Shown: positions 6,985 to 14,198, counted from the first letter of the stretch. The stretch is DNA of 15,518 bases from Gammaproteobacteria bacterium (GCA_012270695.1 JAAXHV010000081.1:1-15518), one strand, 5' to 3'. Numbers and translations are program-made. The notes: generated from the sequence alone by a model not told the origin.

Positions 6985-7112
6985 GGAAGCTCTGATCAAG
7001 TCTATCCAGGACTTGTCAGATGTACACCATCTATGGCGCACACCCTGCGGGCGCCCTTTGGACGGTACATCCCTGTACTGTAGGAACCTCTGATTTAACC
7101 AGAGGTTCCTTA
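6982..7112. repeat. 131-bp inverted-repeat (MITE-like) element between algW and hisD
   Basis: The convergent algW-hisD spacer is bounded by inverted ends matching at 17 of 21 positions: TAAGGAAGCTCTGATCAAG from 6982 on the plus strand and TAAGGAACCTCTGGTTAAA from 7112 on the minus strand. It holds three hairpins: 6991-7020 (arms TCTGA-T-CAAGTC and GACTTGTCAGA); one at about 7023-7042 that, read on the minus strand, forms an 8-bp stem with two G-U pairs; and 7082-7110. The 11-mer ACCCTGCGGGC (7042-7052) is the complement of the one at 64-74. The algW stop codon is the first triplet of the element and the hisD stop begins 2 bases beyond it. There is no coding capacity. It may double as a two-way terminator. 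Confidence 0.7.
7082..7110 (-). terminator. Strong hairpin just after hisD stop
   Basis: Perfect 11-bp stem, AGGAACCTCTG (7082-7092) with CAGAGGTTCCT (7100-7110), and a 7-base loop, starting 4 bases past the hisD stop codon. No T-run follows on either strand, so it may act as an RNA-stabilising 3' end or an inefficient terminator rather than a classic intrinsic one. It also forms the right end of the inverted-repeat element at 6982-7112. Confidence 0.5.
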
Positions 7113-7114
7113 AC

Positions 7115-8416
7115 TCAACTTTCCTTTATGCGCAGTTCTGCGGAGCGGGCGTGGGCCGACAGCCCTTCGGCGCGGGCCAGGACCGTTGCGGTGCGGGCAA
7201 GACGGGAGGCGGATGCCGCACTGCATTCAATCAGGGATGAGCGTTTTTGGAAATCATAGACCCCCAGTGGGGATGAGAATCTGGCGGTTCTGCCGGTGGG
7301 CAGCACGTGATTCGGACCTGCGCAATAATCTCCCATTGCTTCTGCGGCAAAATGCCCCAGGAAGATTGCGCCGGCGTGCCTGATACCTGCCAGGTAGCTG
7401 TCCGGATCCTGTACGGCCAGTTCCAGGTGTTCCGGCGCCAGCCGGTTTACGATGCTGCAGGCGCGTTCCATATTCCCGGCCCGTATCAACGCGCCGTTGT
7501 TTTCCATTGAAGTGCGGATAATGGCAGCGCGTTCCATCTGGCCAATCTGCCGGTTAATCGAGGCTTCAACCCGGTCAGGCAGACTTGCGTCGGTGGTCAC
7601 CAGGATGGCCCTGGCATCCTCATCGTGCTCAGCCTGGGCGAACATATCCATGGCAACCCAGTCCGGATTTGCGCTCTCATCCGCAACGATCACCACCTCG
7701 GACGGGCCGGCGATCATATCTATGCCGACAAGGCCGAAAACAAGCCGTTTGGCGGCAGCCACATAGCGGTTTCCCGGCCCAACGATCTTGTCGACCGCGG
7801 GGACGGGTCCGGCGCCGTAGGCCAGGGCAGCGATGGCCTGCGCTCCGCCGATGGTAAAGACCCGGTCGACACCCGCCACTCGCGCAGCGGCCAGGACGAC
7901 GGGGTTGACTTCATCATTTACTGCCGGAACGACCATGATAATTTCCCTGACGCCTGCCACTTGTGCCGGTATTGTATTCATCAATACCGATGACGGATAA
8001 GCTGCCTTACCGCCGGGAACGTAGATGCCAACCCTGTCCAGGGGCGTAATGCGCTGTCCCAGGGTTGAACCGTCCTGGTCATGGTAACTCCAGGATCGGC
8101 CTTTTTGATGCTCGTGATAGTCGCGGATTCGCGTCGCAGCGAACTCCAGTGCCCGGCGGAAATCTTCCGGTACAGCTGCCAGGGCCTGTTGCAAGGCTGT
8201 CTCAGACACCTCAAGGTCGCCGGCTCCGACGGCACGATGGTCAAACCGGTTAGTGTATTCCAGCAGGGCCGCGACGCCGTTGTCCCTGACGTTTTTCAGG
8301 ATGGCCGAAACGGTCGCGGTCAACTCCGGGTCAAGGGTTTCGTTACCAGACAGTAGTTGTGCAAAGCGGTTTTCAAACTGCGGGTCAGAATCGGCCAGCC
8401 TGGCAATGCGTATCAT
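7115..8416 (-). CDS. hisD: Histidinol dehydrogenase HisD
   Basis: Catalyses the last two steps of histidine synthesis, oxidising L-histidinol through the aldehyde to L-histidine with 2 NAD+; zinc-dependent, cytoplasmic, homodimeric. The length of 433 residues equals the family norm (434 in E. coli). Diagnostic segments in order: YVPGGKAAYPSSVLMN, GPGNRYVAAAKR, AGPSEVVIVAD, AQAEHDEDARA (metal-site His), LAPEHLELA (catalytic Glu-His pair) and GPNHVLPTGRTARFSSPLGV. Its ATG overlaps the hisG stop by 4 bases (ATGA), so translation is coupled. In pseudomonads hisC normally follows; here the operon ends at the hairpin after hisD. Confidence 0.97.
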   Translation of the reverse strand: MIRIARLADSDPQFENRFAQLLSGNETLDPELTATVSAILKNVRDNGVAALLEYTNRFDHRAVGAGDLEVSETALQQALAAVPEDFRRALEFAATRIRDYHEHQKGRSWSYHDQDGSTLGQRITPLDRVGIYVPGGKAAYPSSVLMNTIPAQVAGVREIIMVVPAVNDEVNPVVLAAARVAGVDRVFTIGGAQAIAALAYGAGPVPAVDKIVGPGNRYVAAAKRLVFGLVGIDMIAGPSEVVIVADESANPDWVAMDMFAQAEHDEDARAILVTTDASLPDRVEASINRQIGQMERAAIIRTSMENNGALIRAGNMERACSIVNRLAPEHLELAVQDPDSYLAGIRHAGAIFLGHFAAEAMGDYCAGPNHVLPTGRTARFSSPLGVYDFQKRSSLIECSAASASRLARTATVLARAEGLSAHARSAELRIKES

Positions 8417-9045
8417 TGGGGAATGGCCTCGGCAAGGCGTTTTATGAAAGGTTTGATCATTTCCTGTTTCATCTTCATGGCCGCCTTGTTGACGATCAGG
8501 CGCGAACTTATATCGGCGATATTTTCCAGCGCTACCAGACCGTTCTCTTTCAGGGTATTACCTGTGTTGACCAGGTCGACTATCAGGTCGGACAAGCCCA
8601 GAACGGGGGCGAGTTCCATGGAACCGTACAGCTTTATGATTTCCACCTGTTGTCCTCTTTCTGCAAAAAAGTTCCGGGTTGTCATGACGTATTTCGTGGC
8701 GACGCGTAGACGTCCTGTCATCGTTGTTGCGTCTTGCGGCCGCGCCAGCATCAAGCGGCAGCGGGCGATCTTCAGGTCCAACGGTTCGTACAGGTTATCG
8801 CTGTCGCATTCCATCAGCACGTCTTTCCCGGCGATACCGAGATCAGCGCCACCGTTCAGGACATAGGTGGGCACGTCGGCCGCGCGGATGACTATCAACC
8901 TTACTCCCGCCTGGTTGGTCGGAAGAATGAGCTTGCGTGTCGTGTCGGGATCATCCAGGAGGCGAACACCGGCGCGGGCGAGCAAGGGCAGGGACTCAGC
9001 AAGAATCCGCCCCTTGGAAACCGCAATGGTGATTCCGTCTTTCAT
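8413..9045 (-). CDS. hisG: ATP phosphoribosyltransferase catalytic subunit HisG, short form
   Basis: First enzyme of histidine synthesis, condensing ATP with PRPP to phosphoribosyl-ATP. At 210 residues it is the short HisG(S) type, which lacks the C-terminal histidine-binding regulatory domain of the roughly 300-residue enzyme and works in an octamer with the HisRS-like subunit HisZ; hisZ is not in this window. Family motifs seen: SKGRILAESLPLL at the N-terminus, GGADLGIAGKDVL, the PRPP-binding loop DLIVDLVNTGNTLKENGL, and RLIVN near the end. AGGA lies 8 bases upstream of the ATG. It starts 32 bases after murA and overlaps hisD by 4 bases. Confidence 0.96.
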   Translation of the reverse strand: MKDGITIAVSKGRILAESLPLLARAGVRLLDDPDTTRKLILPTNQAGVRLIVIRAADVPTYVLNGGADLGIAGKDVLMECDSDNLYEPLDLKIARCRLMLARPQDATTMTGRLRVATKYVMTTRNFFAERGQQVEIIKLYGSMELAPVLGLSDLIVDLVNTGNTLKENGLVALENIADISSRLIVNKAAMKMKQEMIKPFIKRLAEAIPQ

Positions 9046-9077
9046 TTTTCAAATCCTGAAATCAAATAGTCGGGGTA

Positions 9078-10337
9078 TCAGGGCAGCCGTCTGATGTGTG
9101 CGCCCAGTTGCATCAGTTTTTCCTCGATGGTCTCGTATCCGCGATCAATATGATACACCTGTTCGACGAGGGTCTCTCCCTGCGCGACGAGGCCGGCCAG
9201 GATAAGACAGGCCGATGCCCGCAAATCCTTTGCGGTGATCCTGCTGCTGGTTAACCTGTCCACGCCATTGATCACGACGTGGCTCTCGGCCAGGTCCAGG
9301 TCTGCTCCCATTTTCTGTAATTCCTTCACGTGCAGGAAACGGTTATTGAAAATGTTTTCGGTGATGACGGCGCGGCCTTCGGCAATACAGTTCATCGCAG
9401 TGAATTGCGCCTGCATATCCGTTGGGAAACCGGGGAAGGGGGAGGTATAGACATCAACCGCCTTGGGTCTTGCGCCGGGTTCCATTGCCAGTGATATCGT
9501 TGTGTCATCATGGGTAATATCAGCGCCAGCCTCTCTGAGTTTCAGCAAAACCGCTTCCAGCAGGGAAGGATCGGTATTTTTCAGTTTGACCTTGCCGCCG
9601 GTCATGGCAGCCGCGACCAGGTAGGTCCCGGTTTCTATCCGGTCGGGTAATATATCGTACCTGGCGCCGTTGAGTTGGCTTACCCCCTCAATTTCTATCC
9701 TGCCTGTTCCGGCGCCGGTAATTTTCGCTCCCATGGCGTTGAGACACAGCGCGAGATCCATTACTTCCGGCTCCCGTGCAGCATTTTCGATTATGGTGCG
9801 ACCGTCTGCCAGCGTGGCAGCCATCATCAGGTTCTCCGTACCGGTAACGGTGACCGGATCGAAGTTGATATAAGCGCCGTGCAAACGCCGCGCGTGCGCG
9901 TGGATATATCCGTCCTCCACCGAAATTTCAGCGCCCATGGCTGATAAGCCTTTAAGATGCAGGTCAACCGGTCTCGAACCGATTGTGCATCCGCCGGGCA
10001 GGGAGACCTGTGCCTGCCCGTAGCGGCTGAGCAACGGCCCCAGCACCAGTATCGATGCGCGCATGGTTTTAACCAGTTCATAGGGAGCATATAACTGGTC
10101 TACGTTCCGGTTATTCACCTCGATATTCATGCGCTCATCCAGCATCAGTTCCGAGCCCATCAGACCTAATAACTCCATGGTCGTCGTAATATCGTGTAAA
10201 TGCGGGATATTGCCGATCAGTACCGGCTTATCCGTCAGCAGGGTGGCCGCCAGGATGGGAAGGGCGGCATTTTTTGCGCCTGAGATCCTGATCTCACCGC
10301 ATAACGGGATACCGCCGCGGATAGTCAGTTTATCCAC
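9078..10337 (-). CDS. murA: UDP-N-acetylglucosamine 1-carboxyvinyltransferase MurA
   Basis: First committed step of peptidoglycan synthesis: transfers enolpyruvate from PEP to UDP-GlcNAc in the cytoplasm. Length 419 residues, as in E. coli. The active-site loop cysteine is C117 in LPGGCTIGSRPVDLH, so the enzyme carries the Cys form that fosfomycin attacks, not the resistant Asp form. K22-N23 (SGAKNAALPIL) and R93 (KTMRAS) are the other conserved substrate-binding residues. The start is a GTG three bases after the ibaG stop codon, with no strong SD, so translation probably depends on coupling to ibaG. The ibaG-murA-hisG order is conserved in gammaproteobacteria. Confidence 0.98.
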   Translation of the reverse strand: MDKLTIRGGIPLCGEIRISGAKNAALPILAATLLTDKPVLIGNIPHLHDITTTMELLGLMGSELMLDERMNIEVNNRNVDQLYAPYELVKTMRASILVLGPLLSRYGQAQVSLPGGCTIGSRPVDLHLKGLSAMGAEISVEDGYIHAHARRLHGAYINFDPVTVTGTENLMMAATLADGRTIIENAAREPEVMDLALCLNAMGAKITGAGTGRIEIEGVSQLNGARYDILPDRIETGTYLVAAAMTGGKVKLKNTDPSLLEAVLLKLREAGADITHDDTTISLAMEPGARPKAVDVYTSPFPGFPTDMQAQFTAMNCIAEGRAVITENIFNNRFLHVKELQKMGADLDLAESHVVINGVDRLTSSRITAKDLRASACLILAGLVAQGETLVEQVYHIDRGYETIEEKLMQLGAHIRRLP

Positions 10338-10340
10338 GTG

Positions 10341-10601
10341 TTAACTAGTCGGAATGACGCGAAAAAGGCTCTTTTTCTTCCACTCTTCCGGCGTATAGGT
10401 TTGGATGGAGAGCGCATGGATGTCTGTTCCCATTTTGTCCCCCAGGGCCTTGTAGACTACCTGGTGTTGCTGGACCATGTTTTTTCCGGCAAATACATCG
10501 CTGACGATGATTGCCGTGAAGTGCGTTCCATCACCATCCACTTCAACCTCACTGTCCGGTACGCCGGCCATGATTAATCTTCTAATCTCTTCAATCTGCA
10601 T
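10341..10601 (-). CDS. ibaG: BolA-family protein IbaG (YrbA)
   Basis: Small BolA-fold protein of 86 residues that, with monothiol glutaredoxin Grx4, binds a [2Fe-2S] cluster; IbaG is linked to acid resistance and iron-sulfur handling. The signature DGTHFTAIIVSDVFAGK contains H27, and the C-terminal helix carries IHALSIQTYTPEEW with H62, the likely cluster ligand. A tail of about 12 residues (KKKSLFRVIPTS) follows the usual end of the domain. Neighbouring mlaC upstream and murA downstream is the standard IbaG location and separates it from BolA proper, which lies elsewhere. It follows mlaC by 30 bases; the mlaB (STAS) gene that usually stands between them is missing. Confidence 0.92.
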   Translation of the reverse strand: MQIEEIRRLIMAGVPDSEVEVDGDGTHFTAIIVSDVFAGKNMVQQHQVVYKALGDKMGTDIHALSIQTYTPEEWKKKSLFRVIPTS

Positions 10602-10631
10602 CGCTTTCCGCGGGATCAGCGCAGATGAACC

Positions 10632-11261
10632 TTATGCTTCATCGGTCAACGATTGTTCCAGCTTCTCGTTTTTGTCTACCAGCTTCTGTATCAACGTTTC
10701 GAGGCCGTTATTGCGAATCTCGGAGGCAAAAGATTTCCGGTACGTCTCTACCAAGCTTATCCCCTCAAAGGCGACGTTCACCACTTTCCAGTTGCCGTCG
10801 CTGACATGCATGGTGTAGTTGACCGGCGTGACACCAACGTCTGAGACAATCTCGGTTTTCACCATCACGATATTGGGTCTGGAACCTGTCAGGGTTTCCA
10901 GGTAATTGACTTTCTCGTTGGTAAATCCGAGCACCGCCTTGGCATAGGTGCGCACCAGCAGGTCTTTGAATTCAGCGGTGAATATAGTGCGCTGTTCCGC
11001 GTTGGCCTGCTTCCAGTACTTGCCCAATATCCATCTCGACATATTGTCGAAATCGAAGACGGGTATGATCAGGTCATTTATCAGGTCATAGACTGTTTCA
11101 GGTTGCGCATCCAGCATTTCCCTTTCCGCGGTGATACGCGCGATCACGTTATCGACCGTGGCGAGAATGACATCTTCCGGCTTGTCTATTTCATCTGCGG
11201 GCGCGGTCATCGCCAACGCCGGCAACAGCAATATCATTAAAATGCCAAGTTTCCGTTTCAT
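10632..11261 (-). CDS. mlaC: Periplasmic phospholipid-carrier protein MlaC (Ttg2D family)
   Basis: Soluble periplasmic shuttle that carries phospholipids between the outer-membrane MlaA complex and the inner-membrane MlaFEDB transporter to preserve outer-membrane lipid asymmetry. Length 209 residues, typical. A Sec signal peptide is evident (MKRK, then a hydrophobic stretch from 5 to about 18, cleavage probably near residues 20-22). The body shows the MlaC/Tol_Tol_Ttg2 pattern: FDNMSRWILGKYWKQANAEQ, EFKDLLVRTYAKAV, and the late GNWKVVNVAFEGISLVETYR. GGAG stands 10 bases before the ATG. mlaF, mlaE and mlaD would normally precede it; here 200 bases separate it from an RND transporter. HpnM of hopanoid clusters is a related protein, but the ibaG-murA context argues for MlaC. 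Confidence 0.92.
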   Translation of the reverse strand: MKRKLGILMILLLPALAMTAPADEIDKPEDVILATVDNVIARITAEREMLDAQPETVYDLINDLIIPVFDFDNMSRWILGKYWKQANAEQRTIFTAEFKDLLVRTYAKAVLGFTNEKVNYLETLTGSRPNIVMVKTEIVSDVGVTPVNYTMHVSDGNWKVVNVAFEGISLVETYRKSFASEIRNNGLETLIQKLVDKNEKLEQSLTDEA

Positions 11262-11316
11262 GGTTTGATTTCTCCCGGTTGAAAGGGTACTAGTATTCTA
11301 ATTTGATCCTGACAAT

Positions 11317-11344
11317 TGAGAAAGATTTTATTTGGCAAAGTTCC
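11317..11344 (-). promoter_or_regulatory. Candidate sigma-E/AlgU-type promoter of the mlaC operon
   Basis: On the minus strand GGAACTT (11344 down to 11338) is followed after 16 bases by TCTCA (11321 down to 11317). The ECF sigma-E/AlgU consensus is GGAACTT, about 16 bases, then TCTGA: the -35 is exact, the spacing is right and the -10 matches at 4 of 5 positions. Transcription would begin near 11310, about 50 bases before the mlaC ATG. Envelope-stress control suits MlaC and MurA and links them to AlgW at 5872. Confidence 0.6.
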
Positions 11345-11391
11345 AGGATTTTCATATTTTTTACCGTTAACGACGCACAGCATGCAGCTCC

Positions 11392-11403
11392 AGCCCGGAT
11401 TTC
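11392..11403 (+). repeat. REP-like half-site AGCCCGGATTTC
   Basis: Single copy of the 12-mer AGCCCGGATTTC in the spacer between mlaC and the RND transporter; a full hairpin of it is at 14162-14198 and another half at 15428-15439. A little further on, at about 11438-11455, ATCTGTGTAACCTGTGG resembles the terminal repeat of the large element at 5445-5879, so this 199-base spacer appears to collect repeat fragments. Confidence 0.55.
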
Positions 11404-11460
11404 GAGTCGCCGGAGGCGGCGTAAGGGGCGCGGGAGTATCTGTGTAACCTGTGGGCATAG

Positions 11461-13953
11461 TCAGAACGGACGGAATATCAGAATCAGTTTCGGCAGCAGG
11501 GTGAGCGCTGCCAGCAAGGCGATGAACATGGCCAGGGCGGTGAGCAGGCCGAAGTAAATGGTCGGTATGAAATTGGACATCACCAGGATTGAAAAACCGA
11601 TGATGATCGTTATCGCCGTATAAAAAACGGCCCGGCCTATGTTGGCATGACAATAATGGAGCGTCGACACGTAGTTGGCTTTGCCGGGGTATTCCTCACG
11701 AAAGCGGTAGATATAATGGATGCTGTTGTCCACCGCGATGCCGATAGTGATGGCGGCAATGGTAATCGTCATCATATCCAGGGGAATATCCATAATGCCC
11801 ATCAGGCCCAGGATGATGCCGGCGGCCAGGATATTCGGAAGGATGCCGATGACGGCGAGGGAGAAAGAGCGGAACAGCACCAGCAGCATCAGGGCAATGC
11901 CCAGCATCACAACACCCAGGGTTTCAATCTGGGAGCTGAACAGGCTTTGCAGCATGTTGTTGTACAACACCATCATGCCACTGACCTGGTATTCATCCTC
12001 GGTCAATCCCAGTTTCGTGCGCAGGTCTGCGTCGATTTTTTCCAGGAACTGCTTGCGGCGTAAATCCGGCAGGGAATCCAGGATGCGCATATTGATGCGG
12101 GCTTCGTTGTCCGCAATGGAGATATACGGATCGATCAGTTGCTCTTTTATCTCCTCCGGTAATTTCTTGTTGATGACCGCCAGTTCAAAAGCGTCGAATT
12201 CCTCGCCCCGGTTCAGGTCTTCGGCCAGGCGCAGCACCGAAGCCAGTGATTGCACCTTGCCTACTGCTGGCAGGCTGTCCAGGTAGTCATGGGCCGCCTT
12301 GATGCGGTCGATCTTGTATGCAGTGAACCAGGCATCCGCGGGGTCCGCGGGTTCTTCCTCGAAGCCGCCGAACAGCGCGTCCAGGTCGGCAAATTCATCG
12401 TCCCCTTCCAGCGGCTCCTCTTCCTCTCCGTACTCCTTGACAGGGTCGAATTTCAGGAGGACGTCCAGGGGTGCGGTGCCGCCCAGTTCGTTATCGATCA
12501 GTGTCAAGCCCTGGTGTATCTCAGTCGCGTCGCTGAAGTAATTGACAAAGCTGTTTTCGACCTTCAGCCGGGATACGCCGTAAAGACTGAGCGCGGCCAG
12601 CAGCAGGGCGACCACCACCACGCCGTTGCCGAATTTTTCGGTGGTCTTTGCCAGGGCCGCGGTAAATGGCACTTCCTGTTTCCCGGGAGAAGTGATCTTA
12701 TTATCAAGGGATACCAGGATGGTCGGGAACAGAAGGAAGGAAGTCATGAAGGTTACGCTGAGACCCAGGGTCATCATCCAGCCGAAATCGATGACTGGCT
12801 TGATATCGCTGACCACCAGGGAGCCGAATCCGATCATGGTAGTCAAAGCAGTGTACAGGCACGGCCAGACCATGCGCCGGACCGTATTGGCTACCAGCTG
12901 CGCCTGGCTTTGCCCGGCAAAATCACGGCTCAGTTGCCGGTAACGCACGACCAGGTGCACGTTCATCGACATGGTGAGGATGAGCATCAGGGAAATGAAA
13001 TTGGACGATATGACCGTGACCGGCCAGCCGATCAGTCCCAGCAGGCCCATCATGATGACCACTGCGAATATGCAACTGCACAGGGGTAACAGGACAAAAC
13101 GGGGCTGCCGGAAGATTATCGACAACATGATCACCAGGAAGGCGAACACGCCGGCGCCGAACACCACCAGGTCGTTCTTGATGAACGTGATCATATCATC
13201 CGCGATCATTGGAATGCCGCCCAGGTAGAGGGCTCCACGATCCCGGTAGCGATCCATCACCTCACGGGTTGCCGCTACGGTTTCGTGGTTGATCCTGGTC
13301 AACTCTGCCTTGACTTCCTCATATCGTTCCAGGGTATCAGTAAGCTCTGCTTGTTCCGCTTCAGTCAGGCCCTCGCCCGCCTGTTTGATCAGGAGTTCGT
13401 TTTTCCTTTTCTGTGCATCGGTAAAGATTACGTTGTTTTTCAGGTTGACCTGCAGCGCCGTTGTCCGGGCATCCTGGCTGATGAGCAGGTCCAGGAATAT
13501 CGGGCTGGCCAACAGCTCTTCCCGCGCCCGGCCCCGGTCTACGGTCGGGTCTTCCAGGGTGCGATAGTTTCTGGCGACCTCAGCCAGTTTACCGCCGATG
13601 ATCTTTACCAGTGGGGCGTCGATTAACGTGAACACCGACTCGACACCCGCCACCTGTTCCAGATCCTCCCGCAAGCGACGGATCGTTTCCAGCGACGCGT
13701 CCGAAAACAGGTCCGCGTTTGGAGTGAACGTCACGAACAGGAATTCACGGGTTTCATAACGCTTGTTTACTTCGCGTAACGTGCGCAAGTCCTTATCGCT
13801 TTCCAGGATAAGGGTGTCGGTGGAGGCATCCAGTTTGAAATCTCTGGCATGCCAGGCAAAGAAAGCAAATACGGCCAGCAGCGCCAGCAGGACGAACTTC
13901 GGGCGTCCGAGAACATACCGGTCGTAGAGGACAGCAATCTGGTGAAACGACAT
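11461..13953 (-). CDS. RND-superfamily transporter, MMPL/COG1033 type
   Basis: Inner-membrane proton-driven transporter of the RND superfamily; substrate unknown, but members of this type commonly move lipids or other hydrophobic compounds. Its 830 residues show the duplicated architecture: TM1 (about 17-35), a periplasmic loop to about 260, a five-helix sterol-sensing/MMPL bundle (about 262-415), TM7 (about 443-461), a second loop to about 672, then a second five-helix bundle (about 675-825). The second bundle carries ITIGIAVDNSIHYIYRFREE, the usual GxxVDxxIH motif; the first has the degenerate LTMSMNVHLVVRYR. An acidic stretch with about 16 Asp/Glu lies at 508-541 in the second loop. No adaptor or outer-membrane channel gene is adjacent. 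There is no clear SD: an array of 7-bp repeats begins 7 bases upstream of the ATG. It is not a close match to HpnN at the N-terminus. Confidence 0.88.
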   Translation of the reverse strand: MSFHQIAVLYDRYVLGRPKFVLLALLAVFAFFAWHARDFKLDASTDTLILESDKDLRTLREVNKRYETREFLFVTFTPNADLFSDASLETIRRLREDLEQVAGVESVFTLIDAPLVKIIGGKLAEVARNYRTLEDPTVDRGRAREELLASPIFLDLLISQDARTTALQVNLKNNVIFTDAQKRKNELLIKQAGEGLTEAEQAELTDTLERYEEVKAELTRINHETVAATREVMDRYRDRGALYLGGIPMIADDMITFIKNDLVVFGAGVFAFLVIMLSIIFRQPRFVLLPLCSCIFAVVIMMGLLGLIGWPVTVISSNFISLMLILTMSMNVHLVVRYRQLSRDFAGQSQAQLVANTVRRMVWPCLYTALTTMIGFGSLVVSDIKPVIDFGWMMTLGLSVTFMTSFLLFPTILVSLDNKITSPGKQEVPFTAALAKTTEKFGNGVVVVALLLAALSLYGVSRLKVENSFVNYFSDATEIHQGLTLIDNELGGTAPLDVLLKFDPVKEYGEEEEPLEGDDEFADLDALFGGFEEEPADPADAWFTAYKIDRIKAAHDYLDSLPAVGKVQSLASVLRLAEDLNRGEEFDAFELAVINKKLPEEIKEQLIDPYISIADNEARINMRILDSLPDLRRKQFLEKIDADLRTKLGLTEDEYQVSGMMVLYNNMLQSLFSSQIETLGVVMLGIALMLLVLFRSFSLAVIGILPNILAAGIILGLMGIMDIPLDMMTITIAAITIGIAVDNSIHYIYRFREEYPGKANYVSTLHYCHANIGRAVFYTAITIIIGFSILVMSNFIPTIYFGLLTALAMFIALLAALTLLPKLILIFRPF

Positions 13954-13960
13954 GATTTAT

Positions 13961-14002
13961 AATTAAGAATTAGGAATTAAGAATTAGGAATTAGGAATTA
14001 GG
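13961..14002. repeat. Six tandem 7-bp repeats (AATTAGG/AATTAAG)
   Basis: Units at 13961 (AATTAAG), 13968 (AATTAGG), 13975 (AATTAAG), 13982, 13989 and 13996 (AATTAGG each) form an uninterrupted 42-bp array. It lies in the leader of the RND transporter gene, ending 7 bases from its ATG. A perfect heptamer array at this position can change length by slippage and so alter promoter spacing or translation start efficiency. Confidence 0.9.
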
Positions 14003-14093
14003 GATATGTTGCTCCTGTACGGGTTCTGGTCTATGCTGGCTTGTAAACATTTGTATCCTGTTGAATAAAAAGCCGCTGCGGGCGGCACGTTTA

Positions 14094-14118
14094 ATTATAC
14101 TGGAAATTGACGATTATA
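14094..14118 (-). promoter_or_regulatory. Two candidate -10 boxes upstream of the RND transporter
   Basis: On the minus strand perfect TATAAT hexamers lie at 14118-14113 and 14099-14094, about 150 bases before the transporter ATG. Neither has a good -35 at 16-18 bases, so these are weak candidates. The region from 13954 to 14224 otherwise holds the heptamer array and the REP-like hairpin and no gene. Confidence 0.3.
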
Positions 14119-14161
14119 CGGCAAATCACATCTTCGGTTGTCGGTCCTGTGCTAAACTACC

Positions 14162-14198
14162 AGCCCGGATTTCCACCAAGCGATGCGAAATCCGGGCT
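14162..14198. repeat. REP-like hairpin, AGCCCGGATTTC arms
   Basis: Perfect 12-bp inverted repeat, AGCCCGGATTTC (14162-14173) and GAAATCCGGGCT (14187-14198), with a 13-base loop. It has the form of a REP/BIME unit and sits 26 bases before the DUF4399 start codon. Half-copies are at 11392-11403 and 15428-15439. Confidence 0.8.

Noticed and set aside
11258..11653. Minus-strand 131-codon frame overlapping the RND C-terminus and the spacer before mlaC
   Set aside because: Overlaps conserved transporter sequence in another frame and shows no recognisable motif.
12250..13089. 279-codon plus-strand frame opposite the RND transporter
   Set aside because: Composition rich in Gln/His/Asp is typical of an antisense shadow of membrane-helix codons; the minus-strand protein has clear domain motifs.
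11461..13953. Naming the RND gene hpnN
   Set aside because: The N-terminal region does not resemble HpnN and no hopanoid genes are nearby, so only the superfamily is supported.
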